Shown one piece after another: positions 51,755 through 60,321 of a stretch of DNA of 64,000 bases. Source of the DNA: Acidobacteriota bacterium (GTDB taxonomy: Bacteria > Acidobacteriota > Holophagae > Holophagales > Holophagaceae). Both the position numbers and the translations under genes were made by a program. The stretch covers positions 40,136 through 104,135 of the forward strand of contig JAJYRN010000011.1 of NCBI GenBank assembly GCA_021794095.1, given 5' to 3'. The notes below the pieces were generated by a model. The model was not told the origin of the DNA. It searched no databases and worked only from the letters and a program-made list of their open reading frames with translations. Within the stretch, counting starts at the first letter, position 1; every line of letters begins with the position of its first letter.

Positions 51755-53074
51755 TCACTGGGCCGCAGCCAACCGGCTCACCCAGAAGTTCTCCTTATCA
51801 AGAATCTGATGCTGGAGTTGGGCGTATTCCCGCCCCTGAGCGTCCACCGGAACCGTGGTGAGGCGCTTGCTGAGGCCGGACCAGAACTCCGCAGCATGCT
51901 GGGAGTCCATGGTCCGGATCGTGTCCTGGTCCAGTTCGATATTGCTCTCGAGCAAGGCGAGGGCTTTCACATCCTCGAAATCATCCTTCCATGTGCGCTT
52001 CTCGGCAGGCTTTGGCGGTTCAGCCCCCGACAGGATCGGGAGCCGGGTCTCCACATACTGGTAGAGAAAGGCCAGGTCCGCATCCGAGGACTGCGCCCTG
52101 GCCTTGGCCAACTCGTTTCTAATCCCGACCCAGACCTTCGGGCGTGTAGCCTCTGGAATCGATTTGGCGGTTTCCGGATTCAGCAGCCCGAGCATGGCCA
52201 TCTGCAGGCCTCCCAATTCGGTCCGCCAGGAGGCCCCTATGACGGGATGGGGTGCTGGCTGAGGGGCGGGAGGCGCCGGCATGGCCCCTCCGGTCCCCGG
52301 CACGAAATAGAAGTCCCCCAGGATGGAGCTGTTTTCCCAGGGCACCTGCTCGCCCCCGGTCGCCTGCATCACTCCCGCCCGGACCCGCTTGAACAGATCC
52401 TCCAGTACCAGCCCCGGTGTCCGGATGTTGGCCAGCAACTGCTGCGTGTAGAGCCCGTGGTCTCCGCTCCCGTCCGCGGCCGTGTGCCCCGGTGAGGTGG
52501 CGAAGGCGATGTAGGTCCCCGCCGGTGCGTCCATTTGCGCCAGGCCCTGCTGCAGCCCCCGGGCACCCCGCCCGAAGGGATTGTCCCGGCATGCGTCGAG
52601 GATCACGATGTTCAGCCGGTTGTGCGCCGTCTCCATCTTCGCCAGCACCGCACCCACGTCCAGGCTGTTGAACGCCACCTCGTCCTCCGTGGCAATGTCT
52701 GTATGCACCGGCACCAGGTAGTTCCGCCCTTTCACCTGCACCCCGTGTCCCGCGAAGTAGAACAGCCCCACGCCGCCGCCGAGGATCCGCCCCCCGAAGG
52801 TTCGGAGCGCCTGCGCCATCTGCTCCCGATCCGCATTCTCCAGTTCGGTGACCTGGAACCCGCAGGCCCGCAGGGCCTCGGCCATCGCTCGCGCGTCGTT
52901 CACCGGGTTCTTCAGCGGGGCCGCCTGGTACGCCCCGTTCCCGATCACCAGCGCCACCCGCGCCCGCTGGCCCGCCGGCGGCACCGTGACCTGTTCCGGG
53001 CGCAGACGACGTGCCTGCGCTGACAAAGCCACCGCGCACAACACCCCGGCCAGAACCATCAACAAGCGTCTCAT
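51755..53074 (-). CDS. Exported caspase-fold peptidase (C14) with C-terminal unknown domain
   Basis: Signal peptide MRRLLMVLAGVLCAVALSAQ, then a caspase-like domain (about 38-255): RVALVIGNGAYQAAPLKNPVNDARAM, catalytic His110 in GLFYFAGHGVQVKG and Cys162 in IVILDACRDNPFGRG, and NSSILGDFYFVPG. After a Pro-rich spacer (residues about 268-285) a further 155 residues of unknown, probably helical type follow. Both catalytic residues are present, so proteolysis with Arg/Lys preference is likely, in the periplasm. It is closely similar to the N-terminal part of the 60.3-62.4 kb protein. Divergent from the WD40-caspase gene over 315 bases. Confidence 0.9.
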   Translation of the reverse strand: MRRLLMVLAGVLCAVALSAQARRLRPEQVTVPPAGQRARVALVIGNGAYQAAPLKNPVNDARAMAEALRACGFQVTELENADREQMAQALRTFGGRILGGGVGLFYFAGHGVQVKGRNYLVPVHTDIATEDEVAFNSLDVGAVLAKMETAHNRLNIVILDACRDNPFGRGARGLQQGLAQMDAPAGTYIAFATSPGHTAADGSGDHGLYTQQLLANIRTPGLVLEDLFKRVRAGVMQATGGEQVPWENSSILGDFYFVPGTGGAMPAPPAPQPAPHPVIGASWRTELGGLQMAMLGLLNPETAKSIPEATRPKVWVGIRNELAKARAQSSDADLAFLYQYVETRLPILSGAEPPKPAEKRTWKDDFEDVKALALLESNIELDQDTIRTMDSQHAAEFWSGLSKRLTTVPVDAQGREYAQLQHQILDKENFWVSRLAAAQ

Positions 53075-53389
53075 CTCACCCTTTGTGACAGAGCAGAGTT
53101 TAGTTCCTCGTGGAGAATGCCAAGTTCTCCAGGTGATTCAATCTTGATTCTTGGGCAGGCGCAAGTTGGATAGCTCGGTGGCCTTGCTTACGATTGATCC
53201 TGCTTGGTCTGCATGGACTGGAAATGCCGAACACAAAACCTCCTTCCGGCCAGCGCTGTTCGACCGGCGATAGAGGAGGGAGGAACCTGTGGTTTCCATG
53301 ACCTCTCGCGGAACAGCGCGCACAATGAAGAAGCATCTCCCGGATTCGCACGTCTCACCCTTCGGGTGCCCTCCTGCTTAGAGGTGTCC
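53075..53389. other. Intergenic region between two divergent caspase genes
   Basis: No gene is supported. It must carry both promoters. Notable are the ribosome sites at each end (AAGGG for the minus gene, GAGG at 53381-53384 for the plus gene) and a small hairpin CACCC-TTC-GGGTG near 53357-53370. A/T content is higher than in coding DNA around 53090-53220. No clear -35/-10 pair stands out. Confidence 0.5.
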
Positions 53390-56300
53390 ATGCCCCGTCG
53401 CTTCCTGTGCCTGATCTTCGCCGCCGCCCTTCCCCTGGCTGCGTCGGAACCCACGATGAACGAACTGCTGGTGACGCTCTCGAACCGGCGCACGACGGTA
53501 GAGGAATCCCTCCGGCAGGCGGTCCAGACCTGCCCCTATGGCTGTCCCAAGCTCCGCGAGGCCCGGCGCCAGTACCGCGCCGCCCGTGAGGCCAGCAATG
53601 AGTTCCTGGACCGCCTGGCCCTGGATCTGGAGCAGGACGACCTCCAGCGGGAGAAGACATACCGCGCTCAGCTCGAAGCGGCCCAGAAGCGCGTGGATGG
53701 CCTCCAGGCCTACCTGGACGGGGCCGACTGCCAAGGCCAGGGACGGGCGAAGGTCGTGCCCCTGGTGGCTGCAGCCCTGGAGTACCTGCCTTCGTTCATC
53801 GGGTGGCTCGGCCATCTCGTCAAGCAGCACCGGGAGGAGGCCAAGCGCCGCCGGGAGGCCCTGGTCATCCAGTTGCGGGCGATGCGGTGGAGAACCTTCA
53901 CCGATGTGATTGAGGGCGTGGCGCCGCCAGCGGTTCATGCTCCCGTGCCGGCGCCCGTGGCGACGGGCAGTCAGGCGTCCCGCCCGGCGCCGCCCTTCTC
54001 AGCACTCGCCACGACGCCGATTCTCCGCCTGGACACCGGCCAACCCACCGCCGCGATCCGGGCCCTGGCTGTGAGTCCCGATGGTTCCCTGGCGCTCACT
54101 GCATCGGAGGACAAGACCGCCCGGCTGTGGGAGGTGGCCACGGGGCGCCTGCTGCGGACGATCCGACCCACGGTGGCGGCGGGCAAGGTGGGCATGCTCT
54201 ATGCGGCGGCGATCTCGCCCGATGGCCACACGGCGGCTCTGGGCGGGTGGACCCAGCCCGAAGGCGGCAGGCAGCAAATCTTCCTGCTGGACCTGCGAAC
54301 CGGAGCGTACCAGCGCATCATCGAGGTCGGGCCCCAGGTGGTGAACTTCCTGGCTTTCAGTCCGGACGGGCAACGGCTGGTGGCCCACCTGGGCGGGAAC
54401 TTCGGCCTGCGGGTGTTCCGGGCCTCGGATGGCGCCCAGATCGCGGCTGATGCGGACTACGCCCAGCCCAGCTACCGCGGCACCTTCGATGCCCAGGGGC
54501 GATACGCCACCACCTCGGACGATGGATTCATCCGCCTCTATGACCCATCGTTCCACCGCATCCGCAAGGTGCAGGCCCCCGCCGCGGGCGCCTTCGGTCT
54601 GGCCTTCAGCCCGGACGGATCCCTCCTGGCAGTGGGGTTCGCCGACAGCCCCCGGGTGGAGGTGCTCAACGCGGACGATCTGAGCCCGGCCTTCACGCCC
54701 ACCCCAGGCACCCAGTGTCTCGGACTGGTGGCCTGGAGTCCGGACGGCCGGACGCTCTACGGTGCCGGAGGCGAGGATTTCGGCCCAACCCGGAACGTGC
54801 TGCGGGCCTGGAGCCAGGGCGGCCAGGGCCCAGCCACAGAAGCGCCCCTCTCCCGCGCCACCGTGTCGTCCCTCTGCCCGCTGCCCTCCGGCGCGCTGGC
54901 CTTCGCCGCGCAGGACCCGGTCTGGGGTGTGGTGGATGCTGCGGGTCGCCCCCTGGTGCGGGTCGGGGAGCCCCAGGCGGACTTCCGGAAGGCCCGGGAG
55001 GCCTTCGCGGTTGATACCGGGGCCCGGACGGTGGGCCTCCCCGGCCGGATGCTGGGCACCCAGCCCCTGGCTTTCTCCCTGGCGGAACAGGCCCTGGTGC
55101 CGACCCACGGCCTGCCCCGGGCGCGGACGGAGGCTCCCGGCCTGCGGATCGAGGGGTGGCGGGACAGCGATCATCCCATCTTGAATGGAACCTCGCTGGC
55201 GCTGGAGCCTTTCGAATGGTCCCGGAGCCTCGCGGTGGCCCCCGATGCCGAGAGCTTCCTCCTGGGCACGGACTGGTACCTCCGTGCCTACGGCCGGCAG
55301 GGGATGGAACGCTGGAAGGTGCACACGCCGGCGGCGGTCTGGGGGCTGGGGCTCCGCCAGGATGGCCGCGTGGCGGTGGCCATGCTCGCGGATGGGACCT
55401 TCCGCTGGTACCGCACGGACGATGGCCGGCTGCTCATGAGCCTCTACGTCGCGGCGGACCAGCGGTGGGTGCTCTGGACGCCGACGGGGTTCTTCGCGGC
55501 GAGTCCGGGCGGGGAATCCCTGGTGGGGTGGCAGGTGAACCGTGTCAACCAGGCCGCGGACTTCTTCCCTGTGTCCCATTTCAGGAATCGCTTCTACAAG
55601 CCGGAACTGATGCCCGCGCTGCTGGACACCCTCGATGAAACCGTGGCCCTCCGGCGCCTTCAGGGGGGCGGGGAAGCCCCGGTGGTCGCTGCGCCCGATG
55701 TGCAGGACCTGCCTCCGGTGCTCGAGGTGCTGGACCCCTCGGAAGGCGCCACCCTGGAACCCGGCTCCACCGTGTTCCATGTGCTGCTCCGGACCTATGG
55801 CGGCGCCCCGGCCCTCAAGGGCTTCCAGATCTTCCTCGATGGCGCGCGGATGCCGCCCAGCCGGGGCCTGCGTCCGCAGCAGACGGGCAAGGCGCTGGAC
55901 GGGGTCACCCGGGAGTTCCCGGTGGAAGTCCAGCTCCCGCCCAGGCCCGTGACCGTCACGATCCAGGCTGAGCTCGCGGATGGCCGGCTGTCCCGCCCGG
56001 TGAACCGCCGGGTGCGGGTCTCCGCCGCTGCCGGTCCGGCGCTGGTCCCGGCTCCGCTTGCCGCAGCCCCGGTCCTGCGTGTCCTGGCCGTCGGCGTGAC
56101 CCGGTTCGCCAATCCCAAATACGACCTCCAGTTTCCCGCGAAGGACGCCTCGGACGTCGGTGCCTTCTTCCGGAGGCAGGCGGGCAAGCTCTTCCGCAAG
56201 GTGGATGTCAAGCTGCTCACCAACGGGGAGGCTACCGAGCAGCGCATCTTGAAGGCGATGGATGACTTGGCCGCCTCCTCGACGCCGGACAGTTGCACGG

Positions 56301-56809
56301 TGTACTTCTTCTCGTCCCACGGCGGCACCAAACTCGACCGCACGGGCTATTTCCTCGTCCCCTACGATTTCGGCGCTGGGAGTTGGGGCGTGGACGGTCG
56401 GGCCATCCGCCAGCGGATGGATGCCACACAGGGACGGACGCTCATGCTGCTGGACACCTGCCACAGCGGGAACGTGCTGGGGGCCGGCATGATGCGCAGC
56501 CTGGACGGGGACAAGCGCACTCAGTTCATCAATGAGCTGCTCCAGTCCAGTCCCGGCATGGTGGTCCTCAGCTCCAGCGCCGGCTACCAGACCAGCCTCG
56601 AAAGCCCCCTCTGGGGCAACGGGGCCTTCACCAAGGCGCTGGTGGAGGGACTCCGGGGCGCCGCCGATCCCCAGCACACGGGGCGGATCACCACGGGCCT
56701 CCTGGAAACCTACGTCCGCCAGCGGGTGAGCAACCTCACCCAGGGCAAGCAGACGCCGGTGGCCGCCCAGTCCACCGCCACCCGCGGGTTCCCGGTGGCG
56801 ATGGAATAG
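53390..56809 (+). CDS. Exported WD40 propeller protein with C-terminal caspase domain
   Basis: 1139 residues: signal peptide (MPRRFLCLIFAAALPLAAS), a charged helical segment (about 25-190) that could be a coiled coil, a beta-propeller with WD40 units (about 220-660; IRALAVSPDGSLALTASEDKTARLWEV, LAFSPDGQRLVAH, LAFSPDGSLLAVG), an intervening region with an Ig-like domain (about 780-900; LEVLDPSEGATLEPGSTVFH) and a caspase domain (about 905-1139) with His977 in YFFSSHGGTK and Cys1024 in LLDTCHSGNV. Propeller-caspase fusions are known in cyanobacteria and other environmental bacteria. ATG 53390 follows GAGG by five bases; exported, so probably periplasmic. Regulator or self-processing enzyme is inference. 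Confidence 0.88.
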   Translation: MPRRFLCLIFAAALPLAASEPTMNELLVTLSNRRTTVEESLRQAVQTCPYGCPKLREARRQYRAAREASNEFLDRLALDLEQDDLQREKTYRAQLEAAQKRVDGLQAYLDGADCQGQGRAKVVPLVAAALEYLPSFIGWLGHLVKQHREEAKRRREALVIQLRAMRWRTFTDVIEGVAPPAVHAPVPAPVATGSQASRPAPPFSALATTPILRLDTGQPTAAIRALAVSPDGSLALTASEDKTARLWEVATGRLLRTIRPTVAAGKVGMLYAAAISPDGHTAALGGWTQPEGGRQQIFLLDLRTGAYQRIIEVGPQVVNFLAFSPDGQRLVAHLGGNFGLRVFRASDGAQIAADADYAQPSYRGTFDAQGRYATTSDDGFIRLYDPSFHRIRKVQAPAAGAFGLAFSPDGSLLAVGFADSPRVEVLNADDLSPAFTPTPGTQCLGLVAWSPDGRTLYGAGGEDFGPTRNVLRAWSQGGQGPATEAPLSRATVSSLCPLPSGALAFAAQDPVWGVVDAAGRPLVRVGEPQADFRKAREAFAVDTGARTVGLPGRMLGTQPLAFSLAEQALVPTHGLPRARTEAPGLRIEGWRDSDHPILNGTSLALEPFEWSRSLAVAPDAESFLLGTDWYLRAYGRQGMERWKVHTPAAVWGLGLRQDGRVAVAMLADGTFRWYRTDDGRLLMSLYVAADQRWVLWTPTGFFAASPGGESLVGWQVNRVNQAADFFPVSHFRNRFYKPELMPALLDTLDETVALRRLQGGGEAPVVAAPDVQDLPPVLEVLDPSEGATLEPGSTVFHVLLRTYGGAPALKGFQIFLDGARMPPSRGLRPQQTGKALDGVTREFPVEVQLPPRPVTVTIQAELADGRLSRPVNRRVRVSAAAGPALVPAPLAAAPVLRVLAVGVTRFANPKYDLQFPAKDASDVGAFFRRQAGKLFRKVDVKLLTNGEATEQRILKAMDDLAASSTPDSCTVYFFSSHGGTKLDRTGYFLVPYDFGAGSWGVDGRAIRQRMDATQGRTLMLLDTCHSGNVLGAGMMRSLDGDKRTQFINELLQSSPGMVVLSSSAGYQTSLESPLWGNGAFTKALVEGLRGAADPQHTGRITTGLLETYVRQRVSNLTQGKQTPVAAQSTATRGFPVAME

Positions 56810-56818
56810 GGCTTGGCC

Positions 56819-57649
56819 TCAGCGGGCAAGCCCTCCCAGGACGGGGTCCTCGGGATGCTGTGCGGCCAGCTCTCGCCACTGGACCTTGGCCTCGGCGGTG
56901 AGCCCCCAGGCCTGGAGGGTGGCGGCGTAGAGGAACCGCTCGCGGAATCCCCTCGCCGCGTCGCGCTGCAGACGCTTCAGGGCGCGGATCTGATCGCGAC
57001 GGAGGCGGGTCAGCTCGCCAGAGGCGGCAAGGGGCCGGACCCCGGGGAGGGTGGTCGTGAGTGCCCATCGGTAGGTCTTCCCCGATTCGAGGCGGACGGA
57101 TGCGGGGAGTTCCAGGGTGGTGTTGGTGACCCGGGTGGTGAACCGGATCCGGCCATTTGGTCCCCGGAGGGTGAATGTGTAGGAGCCAGCGCCCTGGGTG
57201 GGCTCCCACTGGAAGGCGGGGCGGGCCTCGCGCACCGCGGGCTGGGCGGGATGCACCAGGATCACATCGGAGGGCTCCCGCATCACCAGGCTCGCCTGGG
57301 CCAATCCGCCGGGCTTGAGGGCTTCGTGGAGCACCAGGTCCGGCCCCTGGAGGCGCTGGATGCCCCGGGCGGGGCCATGGGGCACCCCCTTGCCGTCGAA
57401 GGTGAAGCGGCCAGGGCCGATGAGGCGGACCTGGGCTCCGTCCCCGTACAGCAGGAGGGAGACCCGGTTCCCCTTCTCCAGAACCAGCGGAACCCCGGCG
57501 CGGATCTCCGTGGTGATCCCGAGGGGTTCCCCGGCGTCCATACGCACCCGTCCTTGCACATCCGTCACCATGCCCACCGCCGGGCTGACGGGGCGTGCGC
57601 CCGCCAGGGCTGGAACGACCAAAGCCAGGCCGAGGATCAGGGTTCTCAT
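56819..57649 (-). CDS. Exported FecR-like domain protein, 276 residues
   Basis: Signal peptide MRTLILGLALVVPALAGA, then a FecR-like beta region (VGMVTDVQGRVRMDAGEPLGITTEIRAGVPLVLEKGNRVSLLLYGDGAQVRLIGPGRFTFDG, about 25-90), an Ig/FN3-like segment (HPAQPAVREARPAFQWEPTQGAGSYTFTLRG ... KTYRWALTTTLPG) and a helical tail (LRRDQIRALKRLQRDAARGF). The same combination is frequent in periplasmic proteins next to CHASE2 cyclases. Its ATG overlaps the cyclase stop by four bases (57646-57649), so the two are made together. The ligand is unknown. Convergent with the WD40-caspase gene, ten bases between stops. Confidence 0.82.
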   Translation of the reverse strand: MRTLILGLALVVPALAGARPVSPAVGMVTDVQGRVRMDAGEPLGITTEIRAGVPLVLEKGNRVSLLLYGDGAQVRLIGPGRFTFDGKGVPHGPARGIQRLQGPDLVLHEALKPGGLAQASLVMREPSDVILVHPAQPAVREARPAFQWEPTQGAGSYTFTLRGPNGRIRFTTRVTNTTLELPASVRLESGKTYRWALTTTLPGVRPLAASGELTRLRRDQIRALKRLQRDAARGFRERFLYAATLQAWGLTAEAKVQWRELAAQHPEDPVLGGLAR

Positions 57650-59403
57650 GGGACCTCCGGGGGGGACCAGCCGAACACGGGCAGCGGGGAATGCCCTTTG
57701 ATGGGTTTGGGTCCCAGGCTCACCAGGGGCTCTGCGAGGCGCCGGGCCACCGGCTCCGTCACCAGCAGGGGATAGCCGGCCTCCTTGGTAAGGCCTTCAA
57801 TGCGGCTCGCCACATTCACGGTGTCGCCGATGGCGGTGTACTCGTGCCGCTCCTTCGAGCCGATGTGTCCCACCACGGCCTCGCCTGCATGGAGGCCGAT
57901 GCCGATGCGCAATTCCGGGAGCCCTTCGGCCTTCAGCTCCGCATTGAGGCCTTCGAGTTCCCGCAGCATGGCTCGGGAGGCGTCGAAGGCGGCCTGGCAG
58001 GGATTCTCGAGTCCTGCCGGATGGCCGAAATGGGCCATGATGCCGTCGCCCATGTAGGCGTCCACCGCCCCGCCGTAGGCGTGGATCCGGGGTGCCATGC
58101 GGTCGAAATAGCGGTTCAGGACGTGGATGACGGCCTCGGGTTCCCGGCCCTCCGACAGGGTGGTGTAGCCGCGCACATCGCTGAACAGCACGCAGAGGAA
58201 GGCCCGCTCGCCTGCAAGGTTCGGATCAATCCGCCCGGCCAGGATCTCCGCGAGCACGGACGGGCTGACGTAGCCCCCGAAGACCCGCTTCAACCGAGCA
58301 CTCTCGTGCTGGCGGGCCAGGGTGTCGCGGAGCACGCGAGCGGCATAGCCGAGGGCCAGCCCAGCCAGGGGGAAAGCTGGAGCTAGAAAGGCGTGATGCA
58401 GGAAGGCCAGGACAGCCCCAGCTCCGCCGAGGAGCGCCACCCCCGCCACGATGAGCGCTCCCCTTGGCCCCCGGCCTCCGGCCCAGGCGCCGAGGAGCGC
58501 CAGCGCGAACCCAAGCAGCAGGATCAGCGGAAGGGAAACGGGGTGGATGAAGCCCGATCCCAGCAGGTTCCGAATGGCCTGGACATGCAGCAGCACGCCG
58601 GGCGCGAAGCCGCGGTTGTCCTCACCCCACCCATTGAGATCCACCACCTGGAAGTGCCGATCCACGAAAGGCAGGACGCTGCCGATGAGCACGACCTTCC
58701 CGGAAAACCACTGCCGAAGCGTGTCCAGCCGCCCTGCGCGGTAGGCAGCCTCGACCTCGTGGAACGGAACATAGGGCACGGGCGCCGCCTGGCGGTAGTC
58801 CAGCCAGCCGGAACCCACGGGGCGGCCCAGGGCCCTGGCCATCTGGCCGGGCAGGGTCGGAAGGGCGGTGGTCTGGCCCGGGAAACGCTCCGTGAACCGG
58901 CGTACCACGCCATCGGGATCCACGGGCCATTCCACCAGACCCAGCCCGCCTTCCCCCACCGCGCTACGGAAGGGGGCATAGATGGGACGGGGTGTCCCGT
59001 TGCCCTCCACCGTGGCCCCAAGCACCAGGGGACACCTGCGGCGGAGCAGGATGAGTCCCTTGAGGAGCGCCGCATCCCCTCCCGGAAGCACCGCATCGAA
59101 GCTCCGGTCCGGCAGGGTCACATCCACGCCCACGGCCCGGGGCCCGGCGAGGGCCAGGGCTTCGCAGACGGCCCCCAGGTGCCGGTGCCACAGCGCATGA
59201 GGTTCCGGATAGGCCCGCTCGGTGGCTTCGTCAATGCCGACGAGCACGATGGGATGGGGATCCCCCCAGGTCCGCAGGTGGCGGCTCAGAACATCGAAGG
59301 CCCCCCGGTCCAGGCCGGGTGCCAGGGGCAGGAAGGCGGCCAGCAGGAGCACCACCCCGATGGGAAAGGGCCAGGCAGGAAGGGTCTTGGGGAGATGGCT
59401 CAT
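57646..59403 (-). CDS. CHASE2-domain class III adenylate/guanylate cyclase
   Basis: Membrane cyclase of 585 residues: N-terminal helix (about 13-30), CHASE2 extracytoplasmic sensor (about 35-285; IVLVGIDEATERAYPEPHALW, AVGVDVTLPDRSFD, VVLIGSVLPFVDRHF), three membrane helices (about 292-365), then the catalytic domain (about 385-570) with LCVLFSDVRGYTTLSEG (metal Asp), VDAYMGDGIMAHFG (second Asp) and EYTAIGDTVNVASRIEG (transition-state Asn/Arg region). The Lys that usually precedes the GD turn (xKxxGD) is Ala here, so purine recognition or activity may differ. Translated with the FecR-like gene downstream. No start motif problem: ATG at 59403. Confidence 0.9.
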   Translation of the reverse strand: MSHLPKTLPAWPFPIGVVLLLAAFLPLAPGLDRGAFDVLSRHLRTWGDPHPIVLVGIDEATERAYPEPHALWHRHLGAVCEALALAGPRAVGVDVTLPDRSFDAVLPGGDAALLKGLILLRRRCPLVLGATVEGNGTPRPIYAPFRSAVGEGGLGLVEWPVDPDGVVRRFTERFPGQTTALPTLPGQMARALGRPVGSGWLDYRQAAPVPYVPFHEVEAAYRAGRLDTLRQWFSGKVVLIGSVLPFVDRHFQVVDLNGWGEDNRGFAPGVLLHVQAIRNLLGSGFIHPVSLPLILLLGFALALLGAWAGGRGPRGALIVAGVALLGGAGAVLAFLHHAFLAPAFPLAGLALGYAARVLRDTLARQHESARLKRVFGGYVSPSVLAEILAGRIDPNLAGERAFLCVLFSDVRGYTTLSEGREPEAVIHVLNRYFDRMAPRIHAYGGAVDAYMGDGIMAHFGHPAGLENPCQAAFDASRAMLRELEGLNAELKAEGLPELRIGIGLHAGEAVVGHIGSKERHEYTAIGDTVNVASRIEGLTKEAGYPLLVTEPVARRLAEPLVSLGPKPIKGHSPLPVFGWSPPEVP

Positions 59404-59786
59404 GGCAGGGTGCGCAGCACGAGGGACTGCTCCACGATAACGCAGGGATCGGGCGTTCGAATGACGCAGGGACCACAGGGCGAGAACCCACTTTCAAATT
59501 CCGGGAGCGGGTTCGGGTTCTTGCCGCCAGGGCGCGGGGCTCATCCTCGACCGCCTCAACCGGGAAGAGCAGTCGCCCTGAGGGCTGATCCTCTCCGACA
59601 AGACCCCACTTCGCCCAAGGGTAGTTGTTGACCCAGGCAAAGCCTTGGCGCATCGTAGGCCAAACTCTTTGGCAACCAGGTTCCAGGCCACAAAAGACGC
59701 CGAACGTCACCCTCGCCGAACAGAAGTTCCATGATAGCTACGACTCAGTTTCCATTAATCCTATCCACTAGGGAGAGACTGTCTTC
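59404..59786. other. Intergenic region with no supported gene
   Basis: Lies between the divergent cyclase and lipoprotein genes and probably holds both promoters. The open frames here on either strand show no family motif, signal peptide or good ribosome site. An AT-rich end (59735-59770) is a plausible promoter for the lipoprotein. The rest looks like degraded coding DNA rather than a compact promoter. Confidence 0.55.
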
Positions 59787-60143
59787 ATGAAAGAAATCCT
59801 ACTGTCAGCTGTGCTCCTGGCATCTCTGGGCGGCTGCGTACCGACCGAGAAACTGCCGGGGTCTGGAGGTACCGTTATACAGATAGAACAAGGCACGGTC
59901 GGCGTTTACGAGGGACTTAAGATCGGCGTCACCAACCTGGTTGAAAGCGAGTATACCGACGCCGCGGGCGTCAAGAAGAAGGGCCTGATGGCCGTGCTGA
60001 CGCTGCTTCTCGACGGGAACCCTCCGGTGGAGAAGGACGTCCATCTCCACCCCGGCCAGGAGGCCGTGATAGGCAAATACACCGTCTACGAGGAAGAGAT
60101 CCAGGGAACGACCAGGGGTCATATAACCTTGCGCGTCCGGTAG
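59787..60143 (+). CDS. Putative small lipoprotein, 118 residues
   Basis: Signal peptide with a good lipobox (LLASLGGC), cleavage before Cys17. The mature part is hydrophilic with an acidic/polar mix (GTVIQIEQGTVGVYEGLKIGVTNLVESEY, VEKDVHLHPGQEAVIGKYTVYEEEIQ) that looks like a small beta-domain. GGGAGA lies ten bases before the ATG. It could be an accessory or inhibitor of the exported caspases on either side, which is only a position-based guess. No known family recognised. The opposite-strand frame in the same place has no ribosome site or motif. Confidence 0.7.
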   Translation: MKEILLSAVLLASLGGCVPTEKLPGSGGTVIQIEQGTVGVYEGLKIGVTNLVESEYTDAAGVKKKGLMAVLTLLLDGNPPVEKDVHLHPGQEAVIGKYTVYEEEIQGTTRGHITLRVR

Positions 60144-60321
60144 CTCCGTGGCGTGAGTGGGTCCATTGGGGCCTGGAGACCGATGGTTACACCTCGGGGC
60201 CGCCAGGTCGTCTTGACTCAGGCGATGGCTCGGAGCAACGTAAACCTCATCACCTGACCCCAGTCCCAGAACCAGGCAGCTCTTTCAATAATGTGCCTTC
60301 GAATCCAAGGTTTATTACCTC

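Noticed and set aside
59805..60122. Minus-strand open frame of 105 codons inside the lipoprotein gene
   Set aside because: The plus frame has a ribosome site, signal peptide and lipobox; the minus frame has none.
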